A stretch of DNA of 64,000 nucleotides from DATARH01 sp963789255. Its GTDB lineage: Bacteria > Pseudomonadota > Alphaproteobacteria > ATCC43930 > CGMCC-115725. The notes under the pieces were generated by a model. It was given only the letters and a program-made list of their open reading frames with translations, had not been told where the DNA came from and did not search any database. The position numbers and the translations under genes are program-made. Positions 56,101-64,000 of this stretch are shown in pieces. Within the stretch, counting starts at the first letter, position 1. Each line of letters starts with the position of its first letter. Where the stretch lies: assembly GCA_963789255.1 (NCBI GenBank), contig CAWBJW010000001.1:372001-436000 (forward strand), read 5' to 3'.

Positions 56101-57102
56101 CTATGATGGGTTCGAGAGGTTGTCTAAGTATTCCGGCCGCGGTACGGCGAAAGTGTCGAACATCTTTTGAAAAAACGGCCTCAGTGCGCTCGCAGGTGTG
56201 TCCAGCTCCGTTAGTGTCCCTGCGTCATATATCCTATCCTCCAAGGATCTTCCTTGTGGAATGGGAATCGCAAAATAATGTCCGGTCGGAGCAGGAAAGA
56301 AAAGGCCTGCATCCTTGATTCCCTCGACCCCCGCAATCCATCTAAACGGCCGAGAAAATTCGAGCCTGATCAGCAACGCTGCAAATGAATGAATAACGTA
56401 CTTGAAGCGGTCCTCGAAGTAAGGAACCCCTATCTTATGGTTTCCTGCTTGCTGCTGCTGCCGAATTATATTTAACAAATAAGCGTCAACCGCCCAAATT
56501 TCTCCGGTATTGAGAATATAACTTACGGATGGAGTTATTGAGCGATCGTTCATTACGGGGTAGACACCAAATCCATCGACACCTCGCACAAAACCCAGGC
56601 TGGAGTACCCATCCATTAACTGGACGAGGGGAAAGCCCGCCTGCGTCGCAACCCTCTTCAATTCGACCGCAGAAAAGCGGCGCTCACTAGCGAACTCCGG
56701 CATTAGACGAAGCCAAATCACCGGGCCCTTCATGAGAAAAATGTTGGTGTCCTGACCGAAGGGAAAAGCTTCGGATATGCCTATGGCTTCGTCCGCGAAC
56801 CGGAACCGGGAGACCTCGGGCTTTGCTCTGGGGCTGAAGCGGGTGCCTTCCGGACGACGAGCAATCAAGTAACGCACCGCAAGTTCGACCACGCGGCGGG
56901 GCGGCAAATCACCGCCTTCAATTTTTGCAATGGCGCTTCGGTCGTACCCAATCTCGGCAGCGAGTTCGGCCTGCGTCAGACCCAAGCCGTCACGCGCAAG
57001 CAGCAAATCAGTGGCCTCCCACGCGCCAATCGGAAGGCCCATCAGCATACGTAGCGCGTCCTCGTTAGGGCCGAGGGCTTTCACGATTTCTGAATCTCCC
57101 AT
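56101..57102 (-). CDS. XRE-type helix-turn-helix protein with Schlafen/AlbA_2-associated C-terminal domain
   Basis: 333 residues from the ATG at 57102 behind GAGGAAGAT. Residues 35-75 form an XRE helix-turn-helix (GLTQAELAAEIGYDRSAIAKIEGG). The C-terminal ~220 residues include KGPVIWLRLMPEF, GVDGFGVYPVMN, VSYILNTGEIWAVDAYLL. This run occurs at the ends of AlbA_2/Schlafen-type proteins. Here it is joined to a XRE domain instead, a pairing I do not recall as standard. GC content is lower than in ftsK. Function unknown: a DNA-binding regulator or defence-linked protein is the best guess. Confidence 0.7.
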   Translation of the reverse strand: MGDSEIVKALGPNEDALRMLMGLPIGAWEATDLLLARDGLGLTQAELAAEIGYDRSAIAKIEGGDLPPRRVVELAVRYLIARRPEGTRFSPRAKPEVSRFRFADEAIGISEAFPFGQDTNIFLMKGPVIWLRLMPEFASERRFSAVELKRVATQAGFPLVQLMDGYSSLGFVRGVDGFGVYPVMNDRSITPSVSYILNTGEIWAVDAYLLNIIRQQQQAGNHKIGVPYFEDRFKYVIHSFAALLIRLEFSRPFRWIAGVEGIKDAGLFFPAPTGHYFAIPIPQGRSLEDRIYDAGTLTELDTPASALRPFFQKMFDTFAVPRPEYLDNLSNPS

Positions 57103-58067
57103 ATCTTCCTCACACGACAAGATGGGCCGGTTTTCAAGGCCCGCCCGCGCACGCAAAGGTCACCTCTGGCACGGGAGGCATGGCGACCGATTGTGGAGGC
57201 CGGATCGCCATGCTGACCGAACGCGCGATTGGACCGATATCGTGATTGAAACCACAAGTCAACCTAAAATGTTCTAACTCTGGAGCGCGATTTGTTGCCT
57301 AAATCACGCTTCTGACGGGATGATTTGGCTTCGTACCGTATTTGTTCTTTCTGCCGACGTGCGATTGATTCCGGTGACAATTTTATTAATGCGCTTTATC
57401 CAACGGGTGCCACGGATCACCAAGCGTCGGGCGGAAAAGCCTTCAGCCCGCGGGCTTGACCCGCGGGGCAGCGCCTTCCGCCACGCTGGCGCCTTTTGCA
57501 CGGTCTGTCGGCGGCGGATTACGCTCCGCTCATCCGCCCTACTCTCGCTACCCCGGTACATCGCCGGCGAGCGCAACGCGCCGCCCGAAGATTGCGGTGG
57601 CATCCCCGGCTTCTACGAAATGCCGTCGCCGACCCGCAAGGGTAGGCGATCGGTGTTGCGGCTTCTTGACTATTGCTGTTTTGTTCCCATGTGGGCGGAC
57701 TTACCGGAAGCGGCCGGGAGCGCGAGCGTGGCAACATCGCACAATGTCGGGCGGGCGGTGCCGCCGATCACCATTGGCAACTTACAGGCGAAATCCGCCT
57801 GATGCTGGCCTGTAGGATCAGGTGCCGAAAATCGGCAACAAAACCCTCGGTTGCACCATCGGGCGGCAGCGGTGAGCGGCAATACCGCGTGCGGCCCGGC
57901 AAGATGGCCGAGTGGGTCGGGATCATGGAAGAGGAGATCGTCCCAACCCGGACGGACCTTGACTTATCGTGCATGGGTGCGATTGAGCCGCATTGAAGCG
58001 TGCCGCGGCCGGCATATCTCCCTCGCAGGCCGCGTTGTCCGCGGCTACGTCTGGAGAGCCAAGCGCA
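57103..58067. other. 965-base region with gene debris between the HTH gene and lolA
   Basis: No intact gene. It contains a low-GC stretch (57195-57400), a short fragment resembling the plasmid pRiA4b ORF-3 family (listed separately), and a copy of a GGCGGATTACGC-type intergenic repeat near 57483-57545. The remainder is unrecognisable. lolA normally follows ftsK directly, so this and the HTH gene are probably inserted. Confidence 0.6.
57557..57622 (+). pseudogene. fragment of a pRiA4b ORF-3-like gene
   Basis: The plus strand encodes YIAGERNAPPEDCGGIPGFYE, the central signature of the pRiA4b ORF-3 family, which is frequent on plasmids and mobile regions. Neither start nor end of the gene is present. 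Confidence 0.5.
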
Positions 58068-58709
58068 GTGCGAATTCTTTTGCAACGCTGCCCGGCGATT
58101 GCCATGGCGCTTCTATTGCTCCTTGGCGCGAGCGTTGCATGGGCTGCTCCGGTCCCGGCTGCGCTGAGCGCGCAGGATACCTTGGAGCTGCAACGCATTG
58201 CCGCCTATCTCAATGGCATCCGCACGATGACCGCGCGTTTCCAGCAGATCGCCAATAATGGAGCGCTCAGTACCGGGCTTCTGTGGGTCGCGCGCCCGGG
58301 ACGCATGCGGTTCGAGTATGACCCCCCCAACGCGATTACACTGCTCGCCGACAGCACCTCCGTGTATTACTGGGACAAACAATTGGGGCAGGTGTCGAAA
58401 TACGATCTCAGATCGACGCCGGCTTGGTTTTTTCTGCGCGATCCGATCAGCTTTGGTGCCGATGTGATCGTTACCCGGTTCGAGCATGTCGGGGGTATGG
58501 TTCGCGTTACCGTGGTCGAGAGCGCCGAGCCCGATTCCGGGTCGCTGACCCTGGCGTTTAGCGAAAATCCGACGACGCTGCGGCAATGGACGGTGGTCGA
58601 TCAGCAGGGCAAGACGACAACGGTCACCCTCTCCGACCTGCAATTCGGTATGGCGCTCGACCCCAGGCTGTTCCAATATCAGGATCTCTTCTCGGGATCG
58701 AACCACTAA
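58068..58709 (+). CDS. lolA: outer-membrane lipoprotein carrier LolA
   Basis: 213 residues from a GTG at 58068 that starts a clear signal peptide (VRILLQRCPAIAMALLLLLG, ending AWAAP); a longer frame back to 57993 is possible. LolA-type periplasmic carrier: LNGIRTMTARFQQI, GLLWVARPGRMRFEYDPP, VYYWDKQLGQVSKYDL and the C-terminal VTLSDLQFGMALDPRLFQYQD. It ferries lipoproteins from LolCDE to the outer membrane. It stands in the expected place after ftsK, apart from the inserted material. Confidence 0.92.
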   Translation: MRILLQRCPAIAMALLLLLGASVAWAAPVPAALSAQDTLELQRIAAYLNGIRTMTARFQQIANNGALSTGLLWVARPGRMRFEYDPPNAITLLADSTSVYYWDKQLGQVSKYDLRSTPAWFFLRDPISFGADVIVTRFEHVGGMVRVTVVESAEPDSGSLTLAFSENPTTLRQWTVVDQQGKTTTVTLSDLQFGMALDPRLFQYQDLFSGSNH

Positions 58710-58731
58710 GAGCCGGCAACAAGAGTTAAGC

Positions 58732-59514
58732 ATGATGTCTGGTCGCAGCCTCCCGTTCATTGGCATTCCGTGTTGCGTTCGTACGATCAACGAGCGCGCC
58801 TTCCACACGGTCGTCGAGCGCTATCCGCATGCCGTGATCGACGCGACCGGCTGTCTGCCGATCATGATCCCGGCGATCGGGCCGAAGATCGATTGCAGCG
58901 CGGTGCTCGACGGGCTCGACGGTCTGCTGCTGACCGGCAGCCCGTCCAATGTCGAGCCGAGCCACTACGGCGGCCCGCCGAGCCGGGAGGGGACGCTGCA
59001 CGACCCGGACCGCGATGCGACAACCCTGCCGCTGATCCGCGAGGCGGTGCGCCGCGATCTGCCGGTCCTGGCGATCTGCCGCGGCATCCAGGAGCTGAAC
59101 GTGGCACTCGGCGGCACCCTCCACCAGCGGATATTCGAGATGCCCGGGCGGTTCAACCACCGGCGGCGGCGCGGGACGATGACGCTCGACGAGCGCTACG
59201 GCCCGGCGCACAGCGTCGCTCTGGCGCCGGAGGGGTTGCTGGCGCGGTTGGTCGGCGCCACGGAGATCATGGTCAACTCGCTGCACGGGCAGGGGATCGA
59301 CCGCCCGGCCCCCGATCTCCTGGTCGAGGCGGTGGCCCCGGATGGGCAGATCGAAGCGGTCAGCCTGCCCGGCGCCCGATTCGTCGTCGGCGTGCAATGG
59401 CACCCGGAATACAAGCCGCTCGAGAATCAGGTTTCGCGGGCCTTGTTTGCGGCATTTGCGCAAGCCTGCCATGCAACTGTGGCGGGAATTGCGTCAAACC
59501 GTCGCGCCGCGTAA
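58732..59514 (+). CDS. class I glutamine amidotransferase-like hydrolase (PuuD-type)
   Basis: 260 residues. Nucleophile Cys in PVLAICRGIQELNVALGGTLHQ, catalytic His in GVQWHPEYKPLEN with the partner Glu nearby. This layout fits gamma-glutamyl-GABA hydrolase (PuuD) and relatives, which free GABA from glutamyl-GABA in putrescine breakdown. No other puu genes are present, so the actual substrate is uncertain. Starts 22 bases after lolA. Confidence 0.85.
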   Translation: MMSGRSLPFIGIPCCVRTINERAFHTVVERYPHAVIDATGCLPIMIPAIGPKIDCSAVLDGLDGLLLTGSPSNVEPSHYGGPPSREGTLHDPDRDATTLPLIREAVRRDLPVLAICRGIQELNVALGGTLHQRIFEMPGRFNHRRRRGTMTLDERYGPAHSVALAPEGLLARLVGATEIMVNSLHGQGIDRPAPDLLVEAVAPDGQIEAVSLPGARFVVGVQWHPEYKPLENQVSRALFAAFAQACHATVAGIASNRRAA

Positions 59515-59616
59515 GCGGGAAACCGAGAAGGTTCCTGCATCGCGCATGCGTTTTTGCCGGGATCGCATGCACGATTCGCATTTTGGGCGTGCCGTTCGAT
59601 CCCCATTTGGAGACTC

Positions 59617-59741
59617 CAGAAGCGAAGAGGGTGTCAAAGCCCTCTTGTAATCGGTCCCGTATCCCCTGCGGGCCCGGATTTCCCCCAAGCGCTTCTGACA
59701 AGCAGGCGCCCGGTCCTCCCCCCCGACCGGGCGCCGTTTTT
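59617..59741 (+). ncRNA. candidate structured small RNA with C-rich loops
   Basis: An outer stem CAGAAGCG (59617-59624) / CGCTTCTG (59690-59697) encloses a hairpin AAGAGGG / CCCTCTT and a second GGTCCCG / CGGGCC with loop TATCCCCTG. A Rho-independent terminator follows. Together they give three hairpins with CCCC or CTCCCCCC loops, in the 313-base gap before xthA. No open reading frame fits. It does not look like 6S, SRP or tmRNA. The 5' end is not defined by a clear promoter. Confidence 0.5.
59706..59741 (+). terminator. strong Rho-independent terminator
   Basis: GGCGCCCGGTC / GACCGGGCGCC, an 11-bp perfect stem with loop CTCCCCCC, followed by GTTTTTG. Confidence 0.85.
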
Positions 59742-59827
59742 GTGCGTGCCCGGCGCGGCGTCTTTCGCGGTTCTGATGGCGTACCGCGAGGCTTAGAGTG
59801 TCGCCCCGGCGACGCCTCAAATGACGG

Positions 59828-60628
59828 GTGCAGCCCTTGCGTTTGATCACCTGGAACATCAACTCGGTGCGGTTACGCATTGATCTTGTTCGCCGGCTGG
59901 TGGAGGAGCAACAGCCGGACGTCCTGTGCCTCCAGGAAACCAAGACGCCGGACGAGCTGTTCCCGCGCAGCGCGATCGAGGCGCTCGGCTACCGCCACAT
60001 GCTGGTGCACGGCATGAAGGGCTACAACGGCGTCGCCATCCTGTCGCGCCTGCCGTTCGCCTCGGCGACGACGCGGTCGTGGTGTGCACGCGCCGATTGC
60101 CGCCATGCCATCGTCGAATTGCCCGGCGGCATCGAATTGCACAACATTTATGTGCCGGCGGGCGGCGATCTTCCCGATCCCGTCGCCAATCCGAAATTTG
60201 CCCACAAGCTGCAATTCCTCGACGAGTTGACCGCGTGGTTCGCCGCCGGGCGCGATGCCGGACGCAAGATGATCGCGGTCGGCGATCTGAACATCGCGCC
60301 GCTGGAAACCGATGTGTGGTCGCACAAGCAGTTATTGACCGTGGTCAGCCACACCCCGGTTGAGGTGGACCGCCTCGCGGCGTTGCAGCTTGCCGGCGGA
60401 TTTGTCGATGCGATCCGGCATTTCGTGCCGCCGGAACAGCGGCTCTATACTTGGTGGAGTTACCGCAACCGGGACTGGGCGGCCAGCGATCGCGGCCGCC
60501 GCCTCGATCATGTCTGGGTGACGCCATCGCTGGTGGGCGCGCTGACCGCGGCGCGCGTGCATCGCGACAGCCGCGGCTGGGACCGAACGTCCGACCACGT
60601 TCCGGTCATGGTCGAGTTCGGCGATTGA
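59828..60628 (+). CDS. xthA: exodeoxyribonuclease III
   Basis: 266 residues from a GTG at 59828. Exonuclease-endonuclease-phosphatase fold: ITWNINSVRLR, VLCLQETKTPDELFP, catalytic Asn/Asp in VGDLNIAPLETDVW and terminal SDHVPVMVEF. The protein repairs AP sites and removes 3' blocks. A typical member of the lolA neighbourhood in alphaproteobacteria. Gene intact. Confidence 0.95.
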   Translation: MQPLRLITWNINSVRLRIDLVRRLVEEQQPDVLCLQETKTPDELFPRSAIEALGYRHMLVHGMKGYNGVAILSRLPFASATTRSWCARADCRHAIVELPGGIELHNIYVPAGGDLPDPVANPKFAHKLQFLDELTAWFAAGRDAGRKMIAVGDLNIAPLETDVWSHKQLLTVVSHTPVEVDRLAALQLAGGFVDAIRHFVPPEQRLYTWWSYRNRDWAASDRGRRLDHVWVTPSLVGALTAARVHRDSRGWDRTSDHVPVMVEFGD

Positions 60629-60639
60629 CCCTTCTCTTG

Positions 60640-60703
60640 CGTCATTGCCGGGCTTGATCCGGCCATCCCGGAGATCCGCGGGTCGATCCCGCGGGTGACG
60701 ATC
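60640..60703. repeat. intergenic repeat (GTCATTGCCGGGCTTGATCCGG family)
   Basis: CGTCATTGCCGGGCTTGATC, then CGGCCATCCCGGAGATCCGC and CGGGTGACG; related to the element at 13815-13894. Confidence 0.65.
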
Positions 60704-60704
60704 C

Positions 60705-61193
60705 CTAAAGCCGGCGATAGAGGTGATAGCGGCCGGCGGCGATGCCGTCCGGCAGCGGCAGCGGTTCGAGATCCGGGCAATCGATCGGCGGATCGGAGAC
60801 CAGCACCGCGCCCGCGCACAACAGCGGCGCGATGCTCGGCGCCAACTCGGCCGCCAAGGCTCGGTTCGCGCCGGCATCGCCGGTCCCGGCATCGAAGTGG
60901 GCGCAGGCGACCCGACCGCCGAGCCGGAGGCGCGCCGCCGTCAAGGTCTGGCGCATGTCGCCGAGGATCAGCCGCTCGGGCGGCGGCACGCAATCGGGAT
61001 GCGCCGCGACCCGGCGCTCGCAGACATAAATCTCCCGATCGGGGAATAGCGAGCGCAGGTGGTCGTAGGTGCGGCCGTTGCCGAGCCCCAGCTCGATCAC
61101 GACCCCCTCCAGGTCACCGATCAGTTCGGCAGCGCGATCGAGGCAGGCGCGCTGCGCCTCGAGCCGCCGGATGAAACTGTCGAGCCGGCTCAT
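60705..61193 (-). CDS. small class I SAM-dependent methyltransferase
   Basis: 162 residues from the ATG at 61193. SAM loop in GVVIELGLGNGRTYDHLR, then REIYVCERRVAAHPDC and CAHFDAGTGD. The protein is short for its class and lacks an obvious substrate-binding cap. The start overlaps the stop of the cNMP-binding gene (ATGA), and the ABC transporter gene is immediately upstream of both. These three appear as one operon. Substrate unknown. Confidence 0.78.
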   Translation of the reverse strand: MSRLDSFIRRLEAQRACLDRAAELIGDLEGVVIELGLGNGRTYDHLRSLFPDREIYVCERRVAAHPDCVPPPERLILGDMRQTLTAARLRLGGRVACAHFDAGTGDAGANRALAAELAPSIAPLLCAGAVLVSDPPIDCPDLEPLPLPDGIAAGRYHLYRRL

Positions 61194-61693
61194 TCGGCCG
61201 GCATCGCTCCAGCTCCATGGTTGACCGGGCCTTCGCTCAGGCGGCGGACTTCCGACCGCGCGGTGCGCAGCTGGTTGTTGGTCAGTTCGAGCCGGTGCGC
61301 CAGTTCGCGCATGATCGAGACCGCCATATTGGGAAATTCGCGCACCATGCGCATGAACGGGTCCTTGGCGATGCGCAACGCGACGAGCCGGTCTTTGGCA
61401 CGCACCGTCGCATTGCGCGGCGCGTCGCACAGGATGCCTATTTCGCCAACGATCTCGTTCGCCCCGAGGGTCGCCACGGTGATCGGCCCGGCGGGGCCTT
61501 CGAGGATGATATCGGCCTCACCGTCGATGATCAGATAGGCCGCATCGGCGGGATCGCCCTGCCGGCACAGCGTCTTGCCCGGGTCGAACCCGACCCGTTC
61601 GCTCATGAACGCCAGCAGCTTGAGCTTGGCCGGTTCGATCTCCGCGAAGAACGGGATCCGGCGAAGCAACTCGTATTCCTGCATCAGGCTCAA
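61190..61693 (-). CDS. cyclic-nucleotide-binding (CAP_ED) domain protein
   Basis: 167 residues; starts at 61693 or at the third codon after it. A single cNMP-binding beta-roll: FDPGKTLCRQGDPADAAYLIIDGEADI, NEIVGEIGILCDAPRNATVRA, which keeps the GE and R-A-T of the phosphate-binding cassette. No DNA-binding helix-turn-helix follows. Probably a regulator that binds another protein, perhaps the neighbouring ABC transporter (inference). Overlaps the methyltransferase gene by 4 bases. Confidence 0.85.
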   Translation of the reverse strand: MSLMQEYELLRRIPFFAEIEPAKLKLLAFMSERVGFDPGKTLCRQGDPADAAYLIIDGEADIILEGPAGPITVATLGANEIVGEIGILCDAPRNATVRAKDRLVALRIAKDPFMRMVREFPNMAVSIMRELAHRLELTNNQLRTARSEVRRLSEGPVNHGAGAMPAE

Positions 61694-61733
61694 CGTAACC
61701 TCCCGGTTCCAGCTCCAGCGCTGGCGCGTTCTG

Positions 61734-64000
61734 TCATTCGGCCGCCATCAAGAGGGCGGTGAGGGAATCCTTGTGGTCGAGTTCGGCAAAGCGGCCCTGC
61801 TCCTGCAACTTGCCGCCGCTCATGACCAGCACGCGGTCGAAATCGCGCGCAAGACTCGCGCGGTGCAGCACCCAGATCAGGCCGCGCCCTGCCATTTCCT
61901 GCCCCAACCCCTCGGTCGCCTTGGCTTGCGCCGCCCCGTCAAGCGCCACGGTCGCCTCATTGAGGATCAACAGATCGGGCCGCTTCAACACCGCGCGTGC
62001 AATCGCGGTGCGCTGCCGCTGCGCCGGCGACAGGCGCGAACCGGCAGTGCCGACATGGTATTCGAGACCGACATCGATGACCGCGGGACGCAGCGACAGC
62101 CCGCCCAGCACCTCGGCGAGAACCTGCGGCACGCGCAGCACCGCCTCGGCCTCGCCATAGGCGATCTTGCCGAACAGGATGTTGTCTTGCAGCGAGGCGG
62201 CGGCATTGTAGCGGTCGGCATCGAAAAACTCGATCTGGTCGCGGGCCTCCGCCGGCAGCTCGCGACGGAAGATGTGGCGCGCTTCCAGCAGCCGTTGCTG
62301 CAGGCGCTCGTCGAGGACGTCGAGACGATGGCGTGCCGCGATCAGCTTGAACGGCAGCGACAGCAGCCTGTGGCGCTGCTCGCGCTGCAGCCCCTTGGTG
62401 CCGCCGTTCTCGGCTGCGGCGAGAATGGCCGCGAACTCGGGCAGATCGTTGGCGCTGATGAAGCTGAACTGCTCGAAGAATTCATGCTCGGGCGGCAGAT
62501 CGGCGAACATCTCGGTCATCATCGCCGCGACCTCGCGGCCGGCCTCGATGAGATCGTCAGTCAAAGCGAGCTGGTCGAGAACGCTCAGCACATAGCTGTT
62601 CTCGGCGAGCGAGTCGAAATCGAAAGCCGGCCCGATCGGGGTGCCGAACAGCACGTTCTCGGCGACCGTCGCATTCGCGTTGTACCGCTCGAGATCGTAA
62701 GTCTCGACGAGCTTGGTGATGCCGTCCGCAACCAGTTGCCGGGCCAACGCCTTGCGGGCTTCGATCATGCGCTCCGCGACCTGCGGATGCGCCGCCGGGT
62801 CGAGCCGGCCGCGCAGCCCGAGGCCATAGACATCTTCCTCGAAGTCGAGCCGCGCCAACACCTCGGCAATGCGCGGCGTGAGCCCCGCCGGGTCGGACAC
62901 GCCGGCGCTTTCGTAATCGATCCAATCGGCATGCAGATCGAGATCGATGTTGCCCGAGGCTCGTGCCTCGTGGAGCTGGCGCGCCCGGCGGGGTGCCGTC
63001 GACTCGTCATACTCGGCCGGCCGCACCGGGCGGTGGCGCAGCCCGAGCAGCAGATTGTCGCGCAATGTTCCGGAAAAAATGTATGGCGTGGCGTCGACAT
63101 AGCCGATGCGCCGGCCGATGACGGCGATGGGCAGATCGGCAATATCCTTGCCGCCGATCGTGATCCGGCCGCCGGTCGGCCGGATCAGCCGCGCGAGGAG
63201 CAGGGCGATCTCGCTTTTGCCGCTGCCGCTCTGGCCGATGATCGCGACATGCTCGGCTAGCCCGACGGTAAAGCTGACCGCATCGACGACCCGGCTCTTG
63301 TCATCCTCGGCGAGCGACAGGTTGGCGACGGCGATGTCGCCGGTCAGTGGCGCGACAGTATCGGGTTCGTCGAGCAGCAGCCGGGTATCGACCATGCCGG
63401 CCGGCTGGAACTGCTCGACGATCTGATCGTAGGTGATCCGCGAATTTTCCTTGATCTGGTAGAAGTCGAGCAGCTCCTTCCACGGCGAGGCGAGATCCTT
63501 GTAGGCGGCGAGGATCGCGACCAGCGCGCCGAACGACAGACTGCCCTGGATGACCAGATAGCCGCCCACCGAGAAAAAGAAAAACGGAGTCAGCTGACCA
63601 ATAAAATTATTGAGAAATTTGACGAAGAATTTCCGTTTGTAGATCTCGAACCGGATATCGTAGATCGTGCCGAGGACATGAGCAAAATCGGTCAATTGCA
63701 ATTTGACCGTATCGTTGGCATGGATCTCGACGATACCGGCCGCCGATTCCTGAACCCGATCGGCAACCTGACGCACCGTGCGCACCCGGCGCTTCATAAG
63801 CAGGTTTACTTTGGCTTGCAGCTTGGGGATGACATAACCCTGCACCGGATAGAGCGCGATCGCCGCCACCCCTAGGATCGGGTCTTGCATGAACATGAAA
63901 AAAATGATCGTCAGCAACTGCCCGCCCTGGAACACCGGCTGGACAAAGGCATCGCCAATAAAGCCGCCCAACTGCTCGCATTCGACGGTGATCATCGGTA
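61734..64000 (-). CDS. ABC transporter with long insertion in its ATPase domain (partial, continues past the right edge)
   Basis: At least 753 residues; the N-terminus lies beyond 64000. A membrane-spanning (ABC type I) domain covers about the first 170 visible residues. The ATPase domain has Walker A IGQSGSGKSEIALL, then about 345 residues before the signature-like SRLSPAQRQRTAIARAVLKRPDLLILNEATVALD. The signature reads RLSPAQRQR where LSGGQ is expected, and the Walker B glutamate is present as NEAT in place of DEAT. Two ENVLFG/DNILFG-type loops within the insertion suggest duplicated Q-loop-like segments. Cargo unknown. Confidence 0.85.
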   Translation of the reverse strand, partial: PMITVECEQLGGFIGDAFVQPVFQGGQLLTIIFFMFMQDPILGVAAIALYPVQGYVIPKLQAKVNLLMKRRVRTVRQVADRVQESAAGIVEIHANDTVKLQLTDFAHVLGTIYDIRFEIYKRKFFVKFLNNFIGQLTPFFFFSVGGYLVIQGSLSFGALVAILAAYKDLASPWKELLDFYQIKENSRITYDQIVEQFQPAGMVDTRLLLDEPDTVAPLTGDIAVANLSLAEDDKSRVVDAVSFTVGLAEHVAIIGQSGSGKSEIALLLARLIRPTGGRITIGGKDIADLPIAVIGRRIGYVDATPYIFSGTLRDNLLLGLRHRPVRPAEYDESTAPRRARQLHEARASGNIDLDLHADWIDYESAGVSDPAGLTPRIAEVLARLDFEEDVYGLGLRGRLDPAAHPQVAERMIEARKALARQLVADGITKLVETYDLERYNANATVAENVLFGTPIGPAFDFDSLAENSYVLSVLDQLALTDDLIEAGREVAAMMTEMFADLPPEHEFFEQFSFISANDLPEFAAILAAAENGGTKGLQREQRHRLLSLPFKLIAARHRLDVLDERLQQRLLEARHIFRRELPAEARDQIEFFDADRYNAAASLQDNILFGKIAYGEAEAVLRVPQVLAEVLGGLSLRPAVIDVGLEYHVGTAGSRLSPAQRQRTAIARAVLKRPDLLILNEATVALDGAAQAKATEGLGQEMAGRGLIWVLHRASLARDFDRVLVMSGGKLQEQGRFAELDHKDSLTALLMAAE

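Noticed and set aside
57320..57802. 160-codon open frame in the ftsK-lolA gap as a gene
   Set aside because: Only about 20 codons resemble a known family (pRiA4b ORF-3). The rest runs through a palindromic repeat and shows no coding pattern.
59617..59741. 6S, SRP or tmRNA
   Set aside because: Shape and conserved loops of those RNAs are missing: no GGUCAGG-type SRP loop, no central 6S bubble and no tag-coding region.

Overview
The window is GC-rich, densely coded DNA from an alphaproteobacterium. This rests on a CpdR-type receiver protein, the ubiH-like / aminotransferase / ftsK / lolA / xthA neighbourhood, PCuAC and SCO1 copper chaperones, a DUF2946 protein, and short palindromic intergenic repeats of the kind common in Hyphomicrobiales and Rhodospirillales. 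The genus cannot be fixed from the sequence alone. Most genes are ordinary chromosomal metabolism or housekeeping. A few low-GC patches (about 32.0-33.3 kb, 40.2-40.55 kb and 56.1-57.4 kb) stand out as probable acquisitions.

Layout. 0-3.8 kb: an envelope signalling group, with a FecR-OmpA fusion convergent with a CHASE2/SpoIIE phosphatase and its STAS partner. 3.9-9.3 kb: a Tat-type YkuD transpeptidase, gshB, a DUF2237 gene, a beta-hydroxyacid dehydrogenase, a CMD protein, a diiron protein and a glycine-zipper protein. 9.6-13.7 kb: small DUF genes, a CaiB-type CoA transferase and prfC. 13.9-15.6 kb: a copper delivery group (SCO1, PCuAC, DUF2946). 15.7-21.7 kb: cpdR, N-formylglutamate amidohydrolase, a candidate small RNA, glucokinase and a very large SAM/cyclase/ATPase protein. 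21.7-31.6 kb: Sua5/TsaC, a ThDP enzyme, UPF0114, a dienelactone hydrolase, a monooxygenase-fold protein, a transglycosylase, two GSTs, an SDR and a DUF2182/DUF1326 pair. 32.1-33.3 kb: a DUF5343 plus HEPN-motif two-gene module. 33.4-43.4 kb: a fumarase-superfamily lyase, an NRAMP-type transporter with a UspA, a two-subunit molybdenum hydroxylase, a small secreted Cys protein, a DUF5681 gene, a hydantoinase and a CDO-like dioxygenase. 43.4-48.4 kb: two NtaA-type flavin monooxygenases, a truncated porin, an FMN reductase and tRNA-Gly. 48.6-56.0 kb: thioredoxin/TPR protein, LON-domain protein, Trm112, DUF971, UbiH-like hydroxylase, aminotransferase and FtsK. 56.1-58.0 kb: an HTH protein and gene debris lying between ftsK and lolA. 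58.1-64 kb: lolA, a class I amidotransferase, a C-rich structured RNA, xthA, a methyltransferase, a cNMP-binding protein and an unusual ABC transporter that runs off the right edge.

Two themes cut across the window. First, ten otherwise well-conserved genes are broken by fifteen single-base frameshifts, thirteen of them apparent one-base insertions. This looks far more like residual sequencing error than decay, so I treat most as working genes. Second, several palindromic repeat families are scattered through it. One member lies in frame inside the Sua5/TsaC gene and another supplies the stop codon of the UbiH-like gene.

The best candidates for new biology are the DUF5343-HEPN pair, the HTH plus Schlafen-type C-terminal-domain protein between ftsK and lolA, the two structured small RNAs with unpaired C-rich loops, and the ABC transporter with a very long insertion in its ATPase domain.
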